Shown here in pieces: positions 10,540 through 23,528 of a stretch of DNA of 64,000 nt (the first letter of the stretch is position 1; every line of letters starts with the position of its first letter). Location of the stretch: the NCBI RefSeq assembly GCF_904849725.1, contig NC_058520.1, forward strand, positions 399,789,993 through 399,853,992, written 5' to 3'. The translations under genes were made by a program, and so were the position numbers. This stretch comes from Hordeum vulgare subsp. vulgare (Eukaryota > Streptophyta > Magnoliopsida > Poales > Poaceae). The notes under the pieces were generated by a model. That model saw only the letters and a program-made list of their open reading frames with translations. It was not told the origin of the DNA and ran no database searches.

Positions 10540-10702
10540 AAATGGCATGCGGTTTTCAACAAGGTAATTAGATCTATTCTGAAAGATGGCAACTCCCACC
10601 TCCCACCTCCTACACTAGCGACACCATGGTGATCTGGATTTCTAGCCGGCATGCATCTCTTTCCCTCCGCTCATCAACTCAGGTGCACTCCCACGATCCC
10701 GA

Positions 10703-13700
10703 ATGTGCTTTTTCATAGCCTGCATGGGTGGCTCCATGTGGGATCTGGATTTTTCACCTCGTGTGACTTTTGCGGATGAGGTTTTCTATCATTATGGCTT
10801 CTCTGTGCATCCGATGAATCATCGCCGCTCTTTCATCATGGTGGTATCTTTCGGTCGTCATGCTTTCCGTCTCTCGGAGGATTCAATCACTGCGGCGCTG
10901 GGTTTTGCTATTGGGGGTTCGACCATTGATCTTATGGTCACTAAGGTCACAGACTCGGTTTCTCCTTCATGGTTTCTTGCAAGCAAGTTGGTTTTCATAT
11001 TCTGGATTTGCGTTCTTATAAATGTTCCAGTTTTAAGTGTTTCTTTCATCTATGGGGTAATGGTGTCCCAAATTGGCATCGGGAATTTTCTCTGTGGAAG
11101 AAACAGTGAGATGCTGAATGGATATTGGTTAGCCCATCTAAGAGAAGAGCAGCATTAGGTCTGATGGCAATGCATTCCTGGCCTGCAAAATCATCTTTTA
11201 AATCTGGATCATCTACACGCAAGAAGCTTTCTTTCGCAACCCTCCACCAGTATGAGGTTTGCAAAGGTTATAGGTGCCTGTCACACAAGATGAGCTTATG
11301 ATGCTGCAAAATGCTGGTTATTCTGTTCCTTAGCAGGAGCATGTCATTATCAGTGTACCACCGCCGGTTGAACTCCGGTGGACGACGGCGACGCCGCACA
11401 TTACTTTCAGGACAGTTTGTCAGCCGGTGTCACCTTCCGTGTTGCCCGGCATTCAAAATCCTATCAGCGAAATCAACGGGATTTGTTCCTCTCTTTGTGC
11501 TGATTCGGTGCCACCCTCCACTTCGAGCGGGATTTCAAATTCTTTCAAACTGTCGACGACTGAGGGCTTAGACTGTGGGCCTCCCCCTGCTCACCCTAAT
11601 GGGCCATCGGTGGCCTCATCCTCGAATGGACTGGATATTCCTTCCTCGCAAGAAGTCCATCAGCTATTTGACGATTTTATTAACGGCATGGTTCAGGAGA
11701 TATTTTCTTGCACGATCTGCTCGAATCATGGGCAACTAGCTCCCAACTGCATAGCTTCGCTGATATGCTCTTCCTGCGGCAGGGTGGGCCATACCAAATC
11801 TAACTGTGCTTCTTTTATGTGTGATAATTGTCTTACTTGGAAACGTAAGAGCCCCACCACCCCCCTGTCGCCGATTTCTCGGGAACCTCTGCTGATCTTG
11901 GGGAAACCGCGAAGCCTGCCGAACAGTTCCTCCCTGTCCTGTCGCACTCATCACCTCCCAGGACTCCATCAGAGCCACCGCCATTGATGCCACCTCTGCC
12001 TGCTACACTCCCAGACATGGCCAACTTCGAGTTAGACCCCGAGCGGTATGTCCCTCTGGGCCATCACATCATCGACAACGGCCCTGACCGCCTCCCAAGG
12101 ACATTCATCACACCGGCAATCCCCATTGCCCGTAGAGATGAAAAGTATGTCATCACAGAGGTGATGCCTGCCCCGCCTGCTGATCAAGTTGCTCAGGTAC
12201 GACAAGAGGTTGTTGATCTTCTGCACAACTTGGGCTTCCATGTTTGTTCTGCTCAACCCTAGATTGAGGGGGTAGGTTTAATTGAGCTTAGAGATGCTGG
12301 TGAGAGTTTTGTTGTTGTCCAGATGGTTCCCCAAGATTTGGGGAATGATTCTTTTGTTAGATGCATGAGGCACAATGGGGGCGCAAGTTTTAGAGGTGCT
12401 GCAGGTTTTTGTCAGGGCTCCTTAATGTTTTTGGATGTACCTTTGGATTTCCACAACACCAATGATCTTCGTGTTGCGGTAAACACGTTTGGTGAATTCC
12501 AGCATTGGGTCAGTGATGATCCATATCTAGAACGCTCCATTGTTTTTGCATCTTTCCCAGATGATTTTCTGGTTCCTCGAAGTGTCACTTTCTCTGAATA
12601 TGCTGCTTGGGGTGGAGCGAGGGTTTCTTGGTTTGCACCTCTGTTCATCTTGGGTGCAGGATTTGCAGAACAGATGACCAATGATGAGGACCGCATGCCC
12701 CTTGATGGCAATCCCACCCGTTACCAGGTCAGCTAGAGCAAGATAATTTGCTCTTCGCTCTACCACCATACCCTGCTCTGGGGTGGAACGTTGTGCCGCC
12801 GCCACCACCACCACCAATGCCAGAGCCTCCGGTTCAACAAGATGACGGCGGTTGGTGCTGGCAACCTGAAGTTCCTGCTGCTGAACCCGCCACACCTGAG
12901 CAAGATTAGGAGTCTATGGTCATCGACCAGCCAACATCTTCTGATTCTGTTCAGGAGATTGTGGTTGTTGACCCCAGCAAGATGATGCTGAAGTTGCTGC
13001 TGAGGATGCTGCTGAAGCTGATCACGATGATGATGCTGTTGATGATGCTGCCACTGCTGATCATGCCCCTCCCAATGGGGGTAATGCTGTTGAGGAGGAG
13101 GCTGCTGAAGAAGAGGCTCCTGAAGATTTCAATCCTCTGGCGATCGTCCCTTATCAGCAGCCCCTGGTTCGGCCTGCTAACCTGATGATTGGGGCGGTTT
13201 GGGATGCCTATGGACCTCCGCTGCCACCCATCGTCTACTGGACACGGTCTTTCGAAGCACTCATGGGGGTTTTCAGTTCGATGCATGTCCCCCGTCATCT
13301 TCAGATGCCTGCGGCCATGCCTATTGTGCTCTCCAAGCGCTCCTGGTCTTTGGATTTTGATGAAGATCGTGCGGAGCCCAGCATTATGTACAAGGAAGGC
13401 ACACCTGCGCCCGTTCCTAAGTTAACTCCACCATCTAACAACATCTCTACACAAACAGGGGATCTTTTCTCCTTTGAATCTCCAGCTGTCACGAAGAAGG
13501 GGCCTCGCAAGAAGGCCACACCCACTATGGACTCCTCGGTACGGAGATGCACCATAGGATCGATCAAGAGGGATGGTTTCAAGCCGGTACTGCAGGAACT
13601 TCCTATGAACGTGCCCAAGAAGAGGAAGCCAAGAGCTAAACCCATGGACGTCCCGGAGGTTCTGGCAGCACCATCATCAGCTCAGGAGGAGTCTTTCCCA

Positions 13701-13760
13701 CCGGAGACTCCAGTTCGAGTGATCCAAGCCGTTTGGCCAAAGCCTTGGAATCGCACCTGA
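10703..13760 (+). pseudogene. LINE F ORF1 (nucleic-acid-binding protein), degenerate
   Basis: ORF1 proteins coat the LINE RNA. The N-terminal part (10703-11000) reads DLDFSPRVTFADEVF and similar, then a frame break follows. Near 11706-11830 there are Cys-rich knuckles: a degenerate CTICSNHG unit and an intact CX2CX4HX4C unit (CSSCGRVGHTKSNC). The frame then passes through 11984-12736 with one stop at about 12260. An acidic linker rich in Asp, Glu and Ala follows (about 12980-13130, after a frameshift), and then a Lys/Arg-rich C-terminus (13185-13760). Domain order suits plant L1 ORF1. At least four frame disruptions are visible. Confidence 0.8.
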
Positions 13761-13961
13761 GAAGCTATCGGAGGATCGACTTATGGAAGATCCTGTTGTC
13801 TCCAAGCCTCCACCTGCTGATGATTAGACAAATGTCTATGTATCTATGTTTTTCCTGTTGTTCAGTTTATCATGCTACTGCTCGATGTGTGTCACAGCTA
13901 TCTGAACTTTTGTTGCGTGGGTTATTATGTAACTACGCTTTTTCTATTTTACCTCCTTGCT

Positions 13962-14657
13962 ATGGATAGTCGATCTACAAGAAGCTCGCGTGTTCTTTGC
14001 TGGAATGTGTGTGGTTTAAATTCTGACTCTCGACAAAGGGCAGTTCGAAACAAAATAGATGAAAGCTTGGCTATGCTTGTTTATCTTCAGGAAACCAAAA
14101 TGCAGCATATTGACTTTCGGACTGTTCGAAGTTTTTGCCCCAAAAGATTTGATCAATTTGCCTATATTCCATCACGCGGTGCCTCTCGTGGATTGATCAC
14201 CCTATGGAATTCTTCTGTTTTAACAGGCACTTTGGTTGATTCTCAGTCTTTTGGTTTAATTGTATCATTCGCCTCAAATCACACTTCTGAAGCTTGGACT
14301 CTGGTTAATGTCAATGGTCCTTGTGAGGGCGAGGCTCGGGATCAGTTCGTCAACTGGCTATACAATCTTAATATCCCTGCAAATGACAATTGGTTGTTGC
14401 TTGGCGACTTTAACTTTATTCGCTCACCTTCTAATAGAAATCTCCCTGGTGCTGATGTGAATGACATGTTCATCTTTAATGAGATCATTGGCCATCTGGG
14501 TCTATTAGAATTACCCCTCAAAGGAAGGTCTTTCACTTGGTCCAATATGCATGACTCACCCCTTCTAGAGCAATTGGATTGGTTCTTCACTTCTGCCAAT
14601 TCGATATCATCTTACCCCTTCACAAATCTGCATCTCATCATGTTCCGTGTGTGGTGA
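13962..14657 (+). pseudogene. LINE F ORF2: endonuclease domain
   Basis: The ATG at 13962 starts an apurinic endonuclease-like domain. Visible motifs are CWNVCGLN, LQETK (catalytic Glu), GDFNFIR and FTWSN..LEQLDWFF. The final S-H-x-P-type motif (ASHHVP) appears in another frame at about 14630, so a frameshift near 14600 separates it. This enzyme nicks target DNA for target-primed reverse transcription. It is followed by the linker and RT frames. Confidence 0.85.
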
Positions 14658-16438
14658 GAGTCAACACTTACATCCCCAAATGTAACCTCTTTCGGTTTGA
14701 AAATTATTGGGTGGAGATGGATGGGTTTATGGACTGTGTACAAAATTCTTGGAAGCTCCCTTCCAAGAAAGGTCACATCACTACCATCATCATGGATAAG
14801 TTTAAGCACCTAAGACAGGCTCTGAAGCGATGGCAGACTTGTCTCTCACAGCTCAAAGCACTCATTGATAAGTGCAATAAAGTGGTGCTATGTCGGGATG
14901 ATCTAGAGGAGCTCAGACCCCTTTTCAGACCTGAAGCCAATTTCAGACTGATTGTCAAACTACACCTAGATCACCTAATACATTTGCAGTTCCTCTACTG
15001 AAAAAGAGAGATACCATCAGATTCATGAAGGTTGGAGAGGAAAATACTAAGTTCTTCCATGACATGGCTACTGAAAGATACATAAGAAACTCCATTTCAT
15101 CTCTTAAATTAGCAGATGGGTCTGTTATAACTGATCATGAGCAGATTGCAGGATGTTTTTGGACCTCCTTCAAGAACAGGATGGGATCCTCTCCAGGAAT
15201 TAATTTGGCTTTCAATCTTCAGTCTCTCCTTCATAGAGTGGAAGGGCTTGATGTTCTAACATTGCCTTTTACCAAAGAAGAAATGGATAGGACTGTCAAA
15301 GAAATGCCCATTGATAAGACTCCTGGTCCAGATGTCTTCGATGTCCTTTTCTTCAAGAAATGTTGGCATATTATTTGTCCTGAATTTTACCAGCTTGCAG
15401 CTGACTTCCATGCAGGGATTGCACAGTTGGAAAATATGAACTCATCCTATATTACGTTGGTGCCCAAAAAGAGTTCTCCTGAGCAAGTTGGTGACTTCAG
15501 ACCTATCTCCCTCATTGGTATGTGACTTAAATTTCTAGCCAAGATGATTGCCAATAGACTGCAGTTATGAATTATGAAATGCATCCATAAAAATCAGTAT
15601 GGTTTCATCAAGTCCAGAACCATACAAGATTGTGTTGGATGGACACTGGAATACCTTCACCAATGCCACCACTCCAAAAAAAACCATTGTCATCCTCAAA
15701 CTGGATTTTGAAAAGGCCTTTGACTCTGTGGAACATGAGTTCATTTTTCAGATCCTTAAGCACAAAGGTTTTAGTGCTAAGTGGATATTATGGGTGCAGC
15801 AGTTGCTCAGTTCTAACTTGTCTTCTGTTCTTCTCAATGGAGTTCCTGGTAAAAAATCTATGTGCAAGAAGGGGGTTAGGCAGGGGGATCCCATGTCCCC
15901 TCTTCTTTTTGCCATTGCTGCTGATTTTCTCCAAACCTTGGTGAATCAATTGTTGCAGGATGGCATCATCCAGCTTCAAATACCTTGTCATGACAAAGAC
16001 TTTCCAATTGTTCGATATGCATATGACACTCTTATCATTTTGCCCGTTGTGGAGTCTCAGCCGCTAGAATTCAAAAAGATGCTTCTGCTCTTCTCCCAAT
16101 CCACAGGTCTCCAAGTAAACTATCACAAGTCTGCTCTGTTGCCTATCAACATTGATCAGGGAGAACTTCACAGACTTGCTGACTTTCTTGGTTGGAAGGT
16201 TCAATCACTACCTTTCTCATATCTTGGTTTGCCTGTTGGGACAACCAGACCAAGGATTATTGATCTAATGCCCTTGGTAGACAGTATGGAAGGGAGACTC
16301 TCTGCTAGCTCCTCCTTTCTGGCACAGGGGGATGTTTGCAATATCTCAATTCTGCCTTGTCCTCTGTTCCCATTTTTTCTCTGCAGTTTGGATATACCAC
16401 TAGGGATTCTCAAACAGTTGGAAAGGATACAAAGATAA
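14658..16438 (+). pseudogene. LINE F ORF2: reverse transcriptase domain
   Basis: The linker and RT are spread over three frames (14579-15001, 15025-15525, 15599-16438). Conserved stretches include KTPGPD, DFRPISLIG, motif [13 protein letters not shown] and [12 protein letters not shown]. The catalytic YADD box reads YAYD: the codon at 16022-16024 is TAT, so an invariant Asp is replaced by Tyr. There is a stop after DFRPISLIGM at about 15524. The enzyme is therefore dead twice over. Confidence 0.88.
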
Positions 16439-17560
16439 TGCTTGTGGAGGAAGAATGGTTAAGACCATGCCCCTTCCCTTGCTGCCTGGGACCTAGTGTG
16501 CAGGCCAAAAATGAAAGGTGGCTTGGGAATTATGAACCTATCTGTCCAGAATGAGGCTATGTTGCTTAAACATGTGGATAAGTTCTTAAACAAAGCTTAT
16601 GTGCCCTGGGTTGATTTAATATGGAGCACCTATTCCCACAACATAGTTCCTCAGGGTACCTCCCTTTGTGGATCTTTTTGGTGAAAGGACATCTGTAAGA
16701 GGATGGCAACTTTAGAGCTGTCACCTATGTCCAGCCAAACAGGGGAGACACCTTCCTTTTTTGGTCTGATTCCTATGCATTAGGAGATTCTAACATGCCT
16801 CTAGCTCTTAGGTTCCAAAGATTCTTCTCCTTTGTTATTGACACTTTCTGCACTGCTGAGTAGGTCTTCCAGGCTTTTCAGACAAATAGCACGATCAACA
16901 TGTTTCACCTGCCTCTCTCTGACAGGGCCCACCGAGAGTTGGAATCAGTCACCTGCTTACTCTAGAATCTTGATAGAGATCCGTATTGCAATGATATTTG
17001 GCTGTGGGGTAGTGACTGTAAAGCCTATTCTGCTAAGAAATACTACATCCACATGCATCTGCCCATTGTTCCCAACCCCTTGCTATGTTGGATTTGGAAG
17101 AGTTGCTGCACCATGAAAATCAAAATGTTTGCCTGGATGCTCATCATGGACAGACTCAACACACAGGATATGCTCGAACGCCGTCACTGGAAAGTGTCTG
17201 ATTAAAATCTATGTGTTCTTTGTCATGCCAGGGTCAAAGAAGATAGGGATCATCTGTTTTTCAACTGCGTTTTCAGCATCAGGGTTTGGAACTACCTTCA
17301 GATCTCCTGGCAGGGTACCTCCATGTGGACCACTTCATTGGCAGCCAGGAAAGATTTTTAGCATCCTTTTTTCTTTGAAGTAGTGTTCACTGCTTGCTGG
17401 AATATTAGGACATTCCGAAATGCAAGGATTTTCAACAATGAGCGTCCTAGGTTCGGTAAATGGAAGTCTAGTTTCACTCATGATATCTCCCTTTTAGCTC
17501 GTAGGATTAAGGCTAGATTTAGGGATGATCTCCTTAAGTGGATCTTCTTTCTACCTCCTT
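16439..17560 (+). pseudogene. LINE F ORF2: C-terminal region with zf-RVT motif
   Basis: The sequence after RT keeps blocks such as RPKMKGGLGIMNL (about 16500) and a Cys/His motif CVLCHARVKEDRDHLFFNC (about 17212-17268) of the zinc-finger type found at the end of plant LINE ORF2. Numerous stops and frame changes occur. 17561-17686 is 3' UTR. Confidence 0.75.
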
Positions 17561-17686
17561 CAGGTTTGTATCTCCTCCCCCAATCCCCATTGTATATCCC
17601 AATCCTCTCATGTACATATACTCTCTTTTTACTGGAATAAAGGAAAAGGTTGTGGGGTCATTCCCTACAGTAGTTGGTCAAAAAAT

Positions 17687-17701
17687 ATATTATGATTATA
17701 G
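17687..17701 (+). repeat. Target-site duplication of LINE F, right copy
   Basis: atattatgattatag differs from the left copy at 10525-10539 by one base. It follows the A-rich LINE tail and the E LTR resumes directly after it. Confidence 0.85.
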
Positions 17702-18512
17702 GATACATTTTGGGCATTTATTTGTTGATTCATATTATTTTTTAGCACTAACCTATTAACCTAGTGCCAAGTGCGAGTTGATGTTTTCTGTATGTTTTTG
17801 GCTTTTCAGGTTTACTGTACCAAACGGAGTCCAAATACCATGTATCTTTTTGATGATTCTTTCTAAACCAAAAAAGACCTGGAAGCTTCAGGAGAAGACC
17901 AGAGGCTGCACGAGGGGCCCACAAGACAACACGGCGCGCCTAGGGGCGGTTGCGCCATGTTAACTTGTGGGGCCCCTCGGCTCTCCGAACCTTGTTTTCT
18001 GGCTTATAAATTCGCGTATATTCCAAAAACCCGAGGGGAGCTCCTGAAACACTTTTTCCGCCGCTGGAAGTCTTTGTTCCGCTGTGTGCCCATATGGAGC
18101 CATGTTTCGATGCCCTACCGAAGGGGGGATCCATCACGAAGGGCCTCTACATCAACCTTGCTGCTCACATGGTGATGTGCTGGTAGTCTACTACAGACCT
18201 ACCGGTCCATAACTAGTATCTAGATGGCTCTCTCTCTCTCTTTATGTTCTTCCAAACAAAGCTCATCGTATCTTCATGATGATCTATTCGATGTAACCAC
18301 TTTGTGCGGTGCATTAGTCTTCTTTGAATTATTATTTGATTCTTATTTGCATGATTATTATAGCTTTCTAAATCTCTCTGATCTATCGATTTGGTTTGAC
18401 CAACTAGATTGATTTATCTTCATTGAGAGGGGTGCGTTTTAGCGGGTTCAATCTTGAGATGCTTAACCCAAGTGATAGAAAGGGACATGAAGCGTATTTG
18501 TACTTCTTACAC
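17702..18512 (+). mobile_element. 5' LTR of E, segment 2
   Basis: This resumes the Athila LTR with 'actaacctattaacctagtgcc', 'ccaaacggagtcc', a GC-rich block and a TATA-like 'cttataaattcg' near 18002. It ends in the duplicated 'tacac' where solo LTR G was inserted. Confidence 0.8.
18508..18512 (+). repeat. Target-site duplication of solo LTR G, left copy
   Basis: tacac, repeated exactly at 22668-22672 on the other side of the solo LTR. Confidence 0.85.
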
Positions 18513-21500
18513 TGTCGGGACCCCGATCCTAAGCCATAGGAATCTAGCCTGTAACACATCGCATCCCTTTGTGGTCTCACGCACGGTTAACTCCATGGCT
18601 GCAGCCTTACCTTAGCCGGGACCGTTTGCGTCTTTTGACTCACGTATGCGATAGTATCGCTAGCAATACAATGTCAAAGAACCCGGATCGACATGTCTAG
18701 TCATAAACCAAAGTGGCAGTACCGCACAAGGACAGACATACATGACCCAACAAAGCAGGTGTCGGTCATCAGCGAATGTAGACGAGTCGTAGCAAGCTAC
18801 AAGGACTCCATTACATCGCGTGACATTTCCCCAAAGGGGACAGACACAGCAGCTAAGAAGGACACATGCCGGTCAACCAATGTGTCCAGAGCAGTAGCGA
18901 ACTACCAAGGCTCGTTGGATCACAAAGGGGCATTTCCTTGTAAGGAGTGCTACTAAAGTTCACGACTAGGTATTCGAACCCCATACATACCAGGTAAGAC
19001 ACACGTACGCATGGCATACCGACATGTATAGATACATCGATGGCATCACAACATAACCATAAACATACAAGCTTTATTTAAGAGGCTCGGAAGAGCCACA
19101 CTCATAATATTACACATTAAGGGTCTCACGACCCATAATAGCAGTCATACAATACAAGCCAGCGGAAGAGTTATAAACTGTCTGGGTACAGACAGGGCAA
19201 CTAGTAGGCACGTGGCCTGACTATACTACAGAGCCGACGTAGGCCAGATCGTAGCTGGGACACCAGCTACTCGTCGTCGTCGATGTCTACGAAGAACCCT
19301 CCGTTAGGGTCATTAGCAACCTCTGCAACATTTATTAAGCAAACATGAGTACGAAGGTACTCAGCAAGACTTTAGGAGAACTAACTACACATGCAAGGTA
19401 TCAAAAGGTATTGTGGGGTTTCAGGCGGAAAGCCAGCATTTGACTCGTGGCTAGACAACTTGCACTTTGAAATTAGTTTTGACAACTTGATTTCTCGCAC
19501 ACGAGTCCACTAACACCACAACAATACACTATCGTGGAATCATTCCGTCTCCATACGGAAATGCCGTCCACGACACTCACGCTTATCTTGACAATTTTAT
19601 GAGTAGCCATTGAAGTTATCTATGAACAACATATGTCTCCAAGTAGTCCATATCCGCAGACGCGGCTATTCGAATAGATCATAACCCTACAGGGGTGTAC
19701 TTCGTCACACACGCTCTCGCCACTTATCGCCATGTGCACGTCATGCACCTCGGCAACCTTCAAGCGGAAGCCCAGCGAGGGAGTCGGCCACGACCGTTAA
19801 CCACACTAGTACCTAGTCCAGGTTTATCGCCTATCTGAGAGTAACCCGTACGGAAGTCCGGCCGAGGTTTCCGCCACGGCCTCAAACGATGTGTGCAGGG
19901 TTCCCAAGCCCACCATTCGGGTGACACTTGGCACACCGTGCCACTGCCTACCGCATCACGGTCCACCTCTCAGGTCAGCACCATGCACGGCCTCCAGCAT
20001 TACTATAAACACCAGAAACTACTTGCAACTCCTGGACCGAGTACTACGCGATTAATAGGCCGAGCGGGGTCATATTTCAGGGCCCAGCATGTGGTAGTAT
20101 CTAGTCTTGGATTACATACACGGAACTCAGTTCCTAAGGACGGTTCCAATGAAACAACCCGCCATGTACTCCTACACAGCCTTTCACCGGTACCTTTACC
20201 AAAACAAGTTCAACACACAACCTTTGCTCACCAAACACATTCCACATTTCTGTTCATCTCCCAGATGACAGACCATACACAACTCTAAGCATAGCATGCA
20301 TAGCAGGATAAGGCACATCATAGCTCAAGCAACTACCAGGTATGCTAGGTTGCAAGGTTTGGCTATTTACTGTGACAAGGTTAAGTCATGCAAAGGAAGT
20401 GGGTCCAACTATCGTGGCAAAAGCAGTTGAAGCATTTGATCCTAATGCAATAAATAGGTGCAGGAGCAAGAACATAGGAGTTATCGGGATGATCAAAAGG
20501 GTTGCTTGCCTTGTTGCTCAGAGGAGGAACGATATCCGTCGGACGGATATTCGGTGGAATCCGGGGGTGCGGAGCCTACCGAAATGAATGGCAACATTCA
20601 ATAACAATCATATGCACTCAAAATGATGCATGAGCATGGAATGAGAATGCAAGCTGATAAGTTATTATTTCCAACATGTAATAGGTTTAGAGTTGATTTG
20701 AATCACATTCGAATAGCAATTCAAACGGGTATTTTCGGATATCGGTTTAATTGATTCGACCTGATGCTCGGTTCATCTTGATGTTAACATGCAAGAATTG
20801 TCATGTTATGATACTGATTTGTATCTAGGGCAGTGTGTGATCATTGCATATATAATGAAATTTGAATATTTTTGCAAATTCCATTTATAAGGTGATTAAA
20901 GAATTGAATTATTCCTTATTTCACAATTTAGGGTTCTGTAACTTTTTCAAACATAGTTTAAAATAGCATAATCAGAATCCCTGAATTTTTCTGATACTTT
21001 TTCATATATAAATTATTTTCATTGGAGTTACAGATTAATTTCTATGATTTTTACAAATTTTAGCAATTTCCTGAATTAGTTTTAAACTAGAAATTCTATT
21101 TATTGCATCAGGCTTACGTCAGCAGGTCAGCCGACCTGTGCAGGTCAAACCTGACAGGGGGGCCCCACTGGTCAGCCTCTCTGGGACTAATCCCGCGCTG
21201 ACCAGCCCCTAATTGGGGTTTGACCAGGCGTGGGGCCCTCTGGCAGCGACTGAGGGGAGGGCGATTACGCCCTAATGGTCGGCCACGTCGACGCCCACCA
21301 GAGGGTGGTCGCCGGCGACCAGACCCGCGGCGGAGGGCTCGCCGGAGGCGACCTAGACGACGCTGCACAGCACCAAAACGCACGCGGTTGGCAGCTACAG
21401 CAAGCTCGCGAAGTGGCCGATCTGGCAGGACCATCTGGGGAGGCTAGGGTCGCCGGAAGATGCGTTGGCGACGAGTCGGAGCGGCGGCCGAAGCTCGGGC

Positions 21501-22667
21501 GTCATCGGGGGCTTTGAATCAGAGGGATCTACGCTCGGTTCTTAGCTGCTACGGCATCTACGCGTCGTCCTGGAGCTGCTGGTGCCCTCGGAAGGACGAG
21601 CTGATCATCGGAGGGCTACCGGCGAGGAGCGGCAGCGGCGGTCCTCGTCGGGCTCCGGTGAAACTAGGGCTAGAGGAGGGGATCGAGGGGGAAAACTTAG
21701 GGGAAACGATCGCATGCTCACGGGGAGTGTAGAGCAGAGCTTAGACGGCTCGGGGAAGGCCTGGGGGCGACGAATCGACAGGAGAGGTCCGGCGGTCGGA
21801 GGTGGAAGACGACGGCGTTGCGAGCGTTGCAGGGCTCGAGGAAGCTTCGGCTTCTGCAGAGATGACCAGGGCGACGAGGCGGAGCTAATGGCGTGCTCTG
21901 GGAGGGGATCCTATGGCCAGGGGCACGGGCAGCTCGAGCTCGAGCTCGGCTCTAATGGCGGCAGCAAGGAGGGGGAGGAGATCCGGGCGGAGGAGGAGAA
22001 CCGAGGTGGGGAATGGATAGGGGAGGCTCTGGGGAGCTTATCCCCGTCGTCGCCAGCGCGAACCGGCGGCCAGGCAAGCACGCAGGTGCGTGGCTGCGCT
22101 GGAGGAGGCGGCGGCCACCTCCTGCTGCCTACTGGCGCGAGGGAGGGGACGAGCGGGGCGATGGGCCGGGCCAGGCTTGGGCGACAGGTAAGCTTTTTCC
22201 CATTTTCTCTGTTTTTGTTTTTCTGTTTTACTAATTATTGTATTGATAATTAATTCAGCTCCAAAACAAAAAGTAAAAACTATTTTAGACCTCCTGAAAT
22301 ATTTGTTATAATATCCCCACTCATTTCCAAGGTTTTCAACATTTTTGGAAAATTATAGTTTCTGATTTCAATTTTTAAATTTGAAACCAGTGGCTTTTGC
22401 ATTTATTTAAAATGCTTAAAGTGTCAAGAAAATACTTTTCTCCAATGCTCATTTACTTTCATGATTTATCAGAAAGTTTGAACATTTCTTGAGGCCATTT
22501 TGGGTTCATGATTTTGAACTAGTTTGAAATTTCCTTTAATTGAAATGGTGGCTAGGGTTTTGAGTTTTTCCTTTGCCACTTTGTTGTTTTTGTTGAAACT
22601 TCTTAGATGCAAATGCAAAGAAGACATGAGCACAATGCTATCTTGCTTAAGGGTTAGGGATGTGACA
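18513..22667 (-). mobile_element. Element G: solo LTR, 4155 bp, minus strand
   Basis: Read on the minus strand it runs from TGTCACATCC (22667) to CCCCGACA (18513), with TG and CA ends and an exact 5-bp flanking duplication tacac. No internal region or second LTR is present, so the element was reduced to a single LTR by recombination between its LTRs. It resembles the long LTR of element B in length, composition and short blocks. The GC-rich part (21120-22190) opens frames on both strands (21582-22253 and others) that I regard as noncoding. The flanking E LTR rejoins correctly across it. Confidence 0.85.
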
Positions 22668-23315
22668 TACACTAAGGATAAAACTATGGGGTTGATTCAT
22701 ATTAATTGTATTTTCTTTGTCTACATCATGTCATTGTTCTCCAAGCATTACTCTGTTTTACTTAATACTCTAGATGCATGCTGGATAGCGGTCGATGGGT
22801 GGACTAATAGCAGTAGATGCACGCAGGAGTCAGTCTACTTGCTTATGGACTTGATGCCTATATACAAATAATCATTTTCGTGAATAAATATTTCATAACT
22901 ATGCACTTTTCTATCAGTTTCCCAACAGTAATTTGTTTACCCATCATATGCCTTCTTTGAGGGAGATGCCACTAGAGAACACTATGCCCCCGGTCTATTC
23001 ACAAATATATTTACAAAAAAATAAAATACGTCACTGCCTTTTATTATTTGCATTTACTTGTTATATTTAATATATTTCAGCTATCTATCTATCACTACTT
23101 ATTACTTGCAAGTAACGAGTTCAAGTTGATTGACAACCCTCTTGCACGTGTTGGGTGCAAGTGTCTGCTCTTTTGTATGTAGGCGCTGAAGACAGGAGTT
23201 GTGTGGTCCTCATATTGCTTATATAACTTTGGTTCTCACTAAGGGAAAGACTTATCTACACTATGATGCATCATCCCTCCTCTTCGGGGGAACCCAACGC
23301 ATATCACAAGTATCA
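22668..23315 (+). mobile_element. 5' LTR of E, segment 3 (with right TSD of G)
   Basis: It starts with the second tacac copy (22668-22672) and contains LTR blocks shared with 54150-54794: 'cgcaggagtc', 'gtaatttg' and 'gattgacaaccc'. It ends tatca at 23315, eleven bases before the primer-binding site. Confidence 0.75.
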
Positions 23316-23326
23316 GGAAGGATTTA

Positions 23327-23344
23327 TAGCGCTGTTGCCGGGGA
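23327..23344 (+). other. Primer-binding site of E (tRNA-Asp type)
   Basis: tagcgctgttgccgggga differs at two positions from TGGCGCCGTTGCCGGGGA, the site usual in Athila-clade elements. It lies just inside the 5' LTR and confirms plus orientation. Confidence 0.85.
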
Positions 23345-23528
23345 GTATCACTAACTTGCTATCAAGTACCTTCTCAAATTAGCATTCACTTGTTCTAATT
23401 TTTATTTTCTATTATATTTTGCTTTCTATATAAAAATACAAAAATATTTACTTTTGCAGGTTCACTTGTTTGATTGCTTTACTTGCTAGCTTACTTGGTG
23501 TGCTTGTTACTTTGCTTGCTCGGTCACC

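Larger units (their letters stand above)
10540..17686 (+). mobile_element. Element F: L1-type LINE, about 7.1 kb
   Basis: A near full-length non-LTR retrotransposon, it has a 5' UTR (10540-10702), ORF1 with zinc knuckles, ORF2 with an APE-type endonuclease, reverse transcriptase and a C-terminal zinc-finger region, and a 3' UTR. It ends with 'aataaagg' near 17640 and a short A-rich tail before the right target duplication. It sits inside the 5' LTR of E. Multiple frameshifts, stops and a lost RT catalytic Asp make it inactive. Confidence 0.93.

Noticed and set aside
21582..22253. 223-codon open frame rich in Gly and Arg
   Set aside because: GC-rich part of solo LTR G; a composition artefact.
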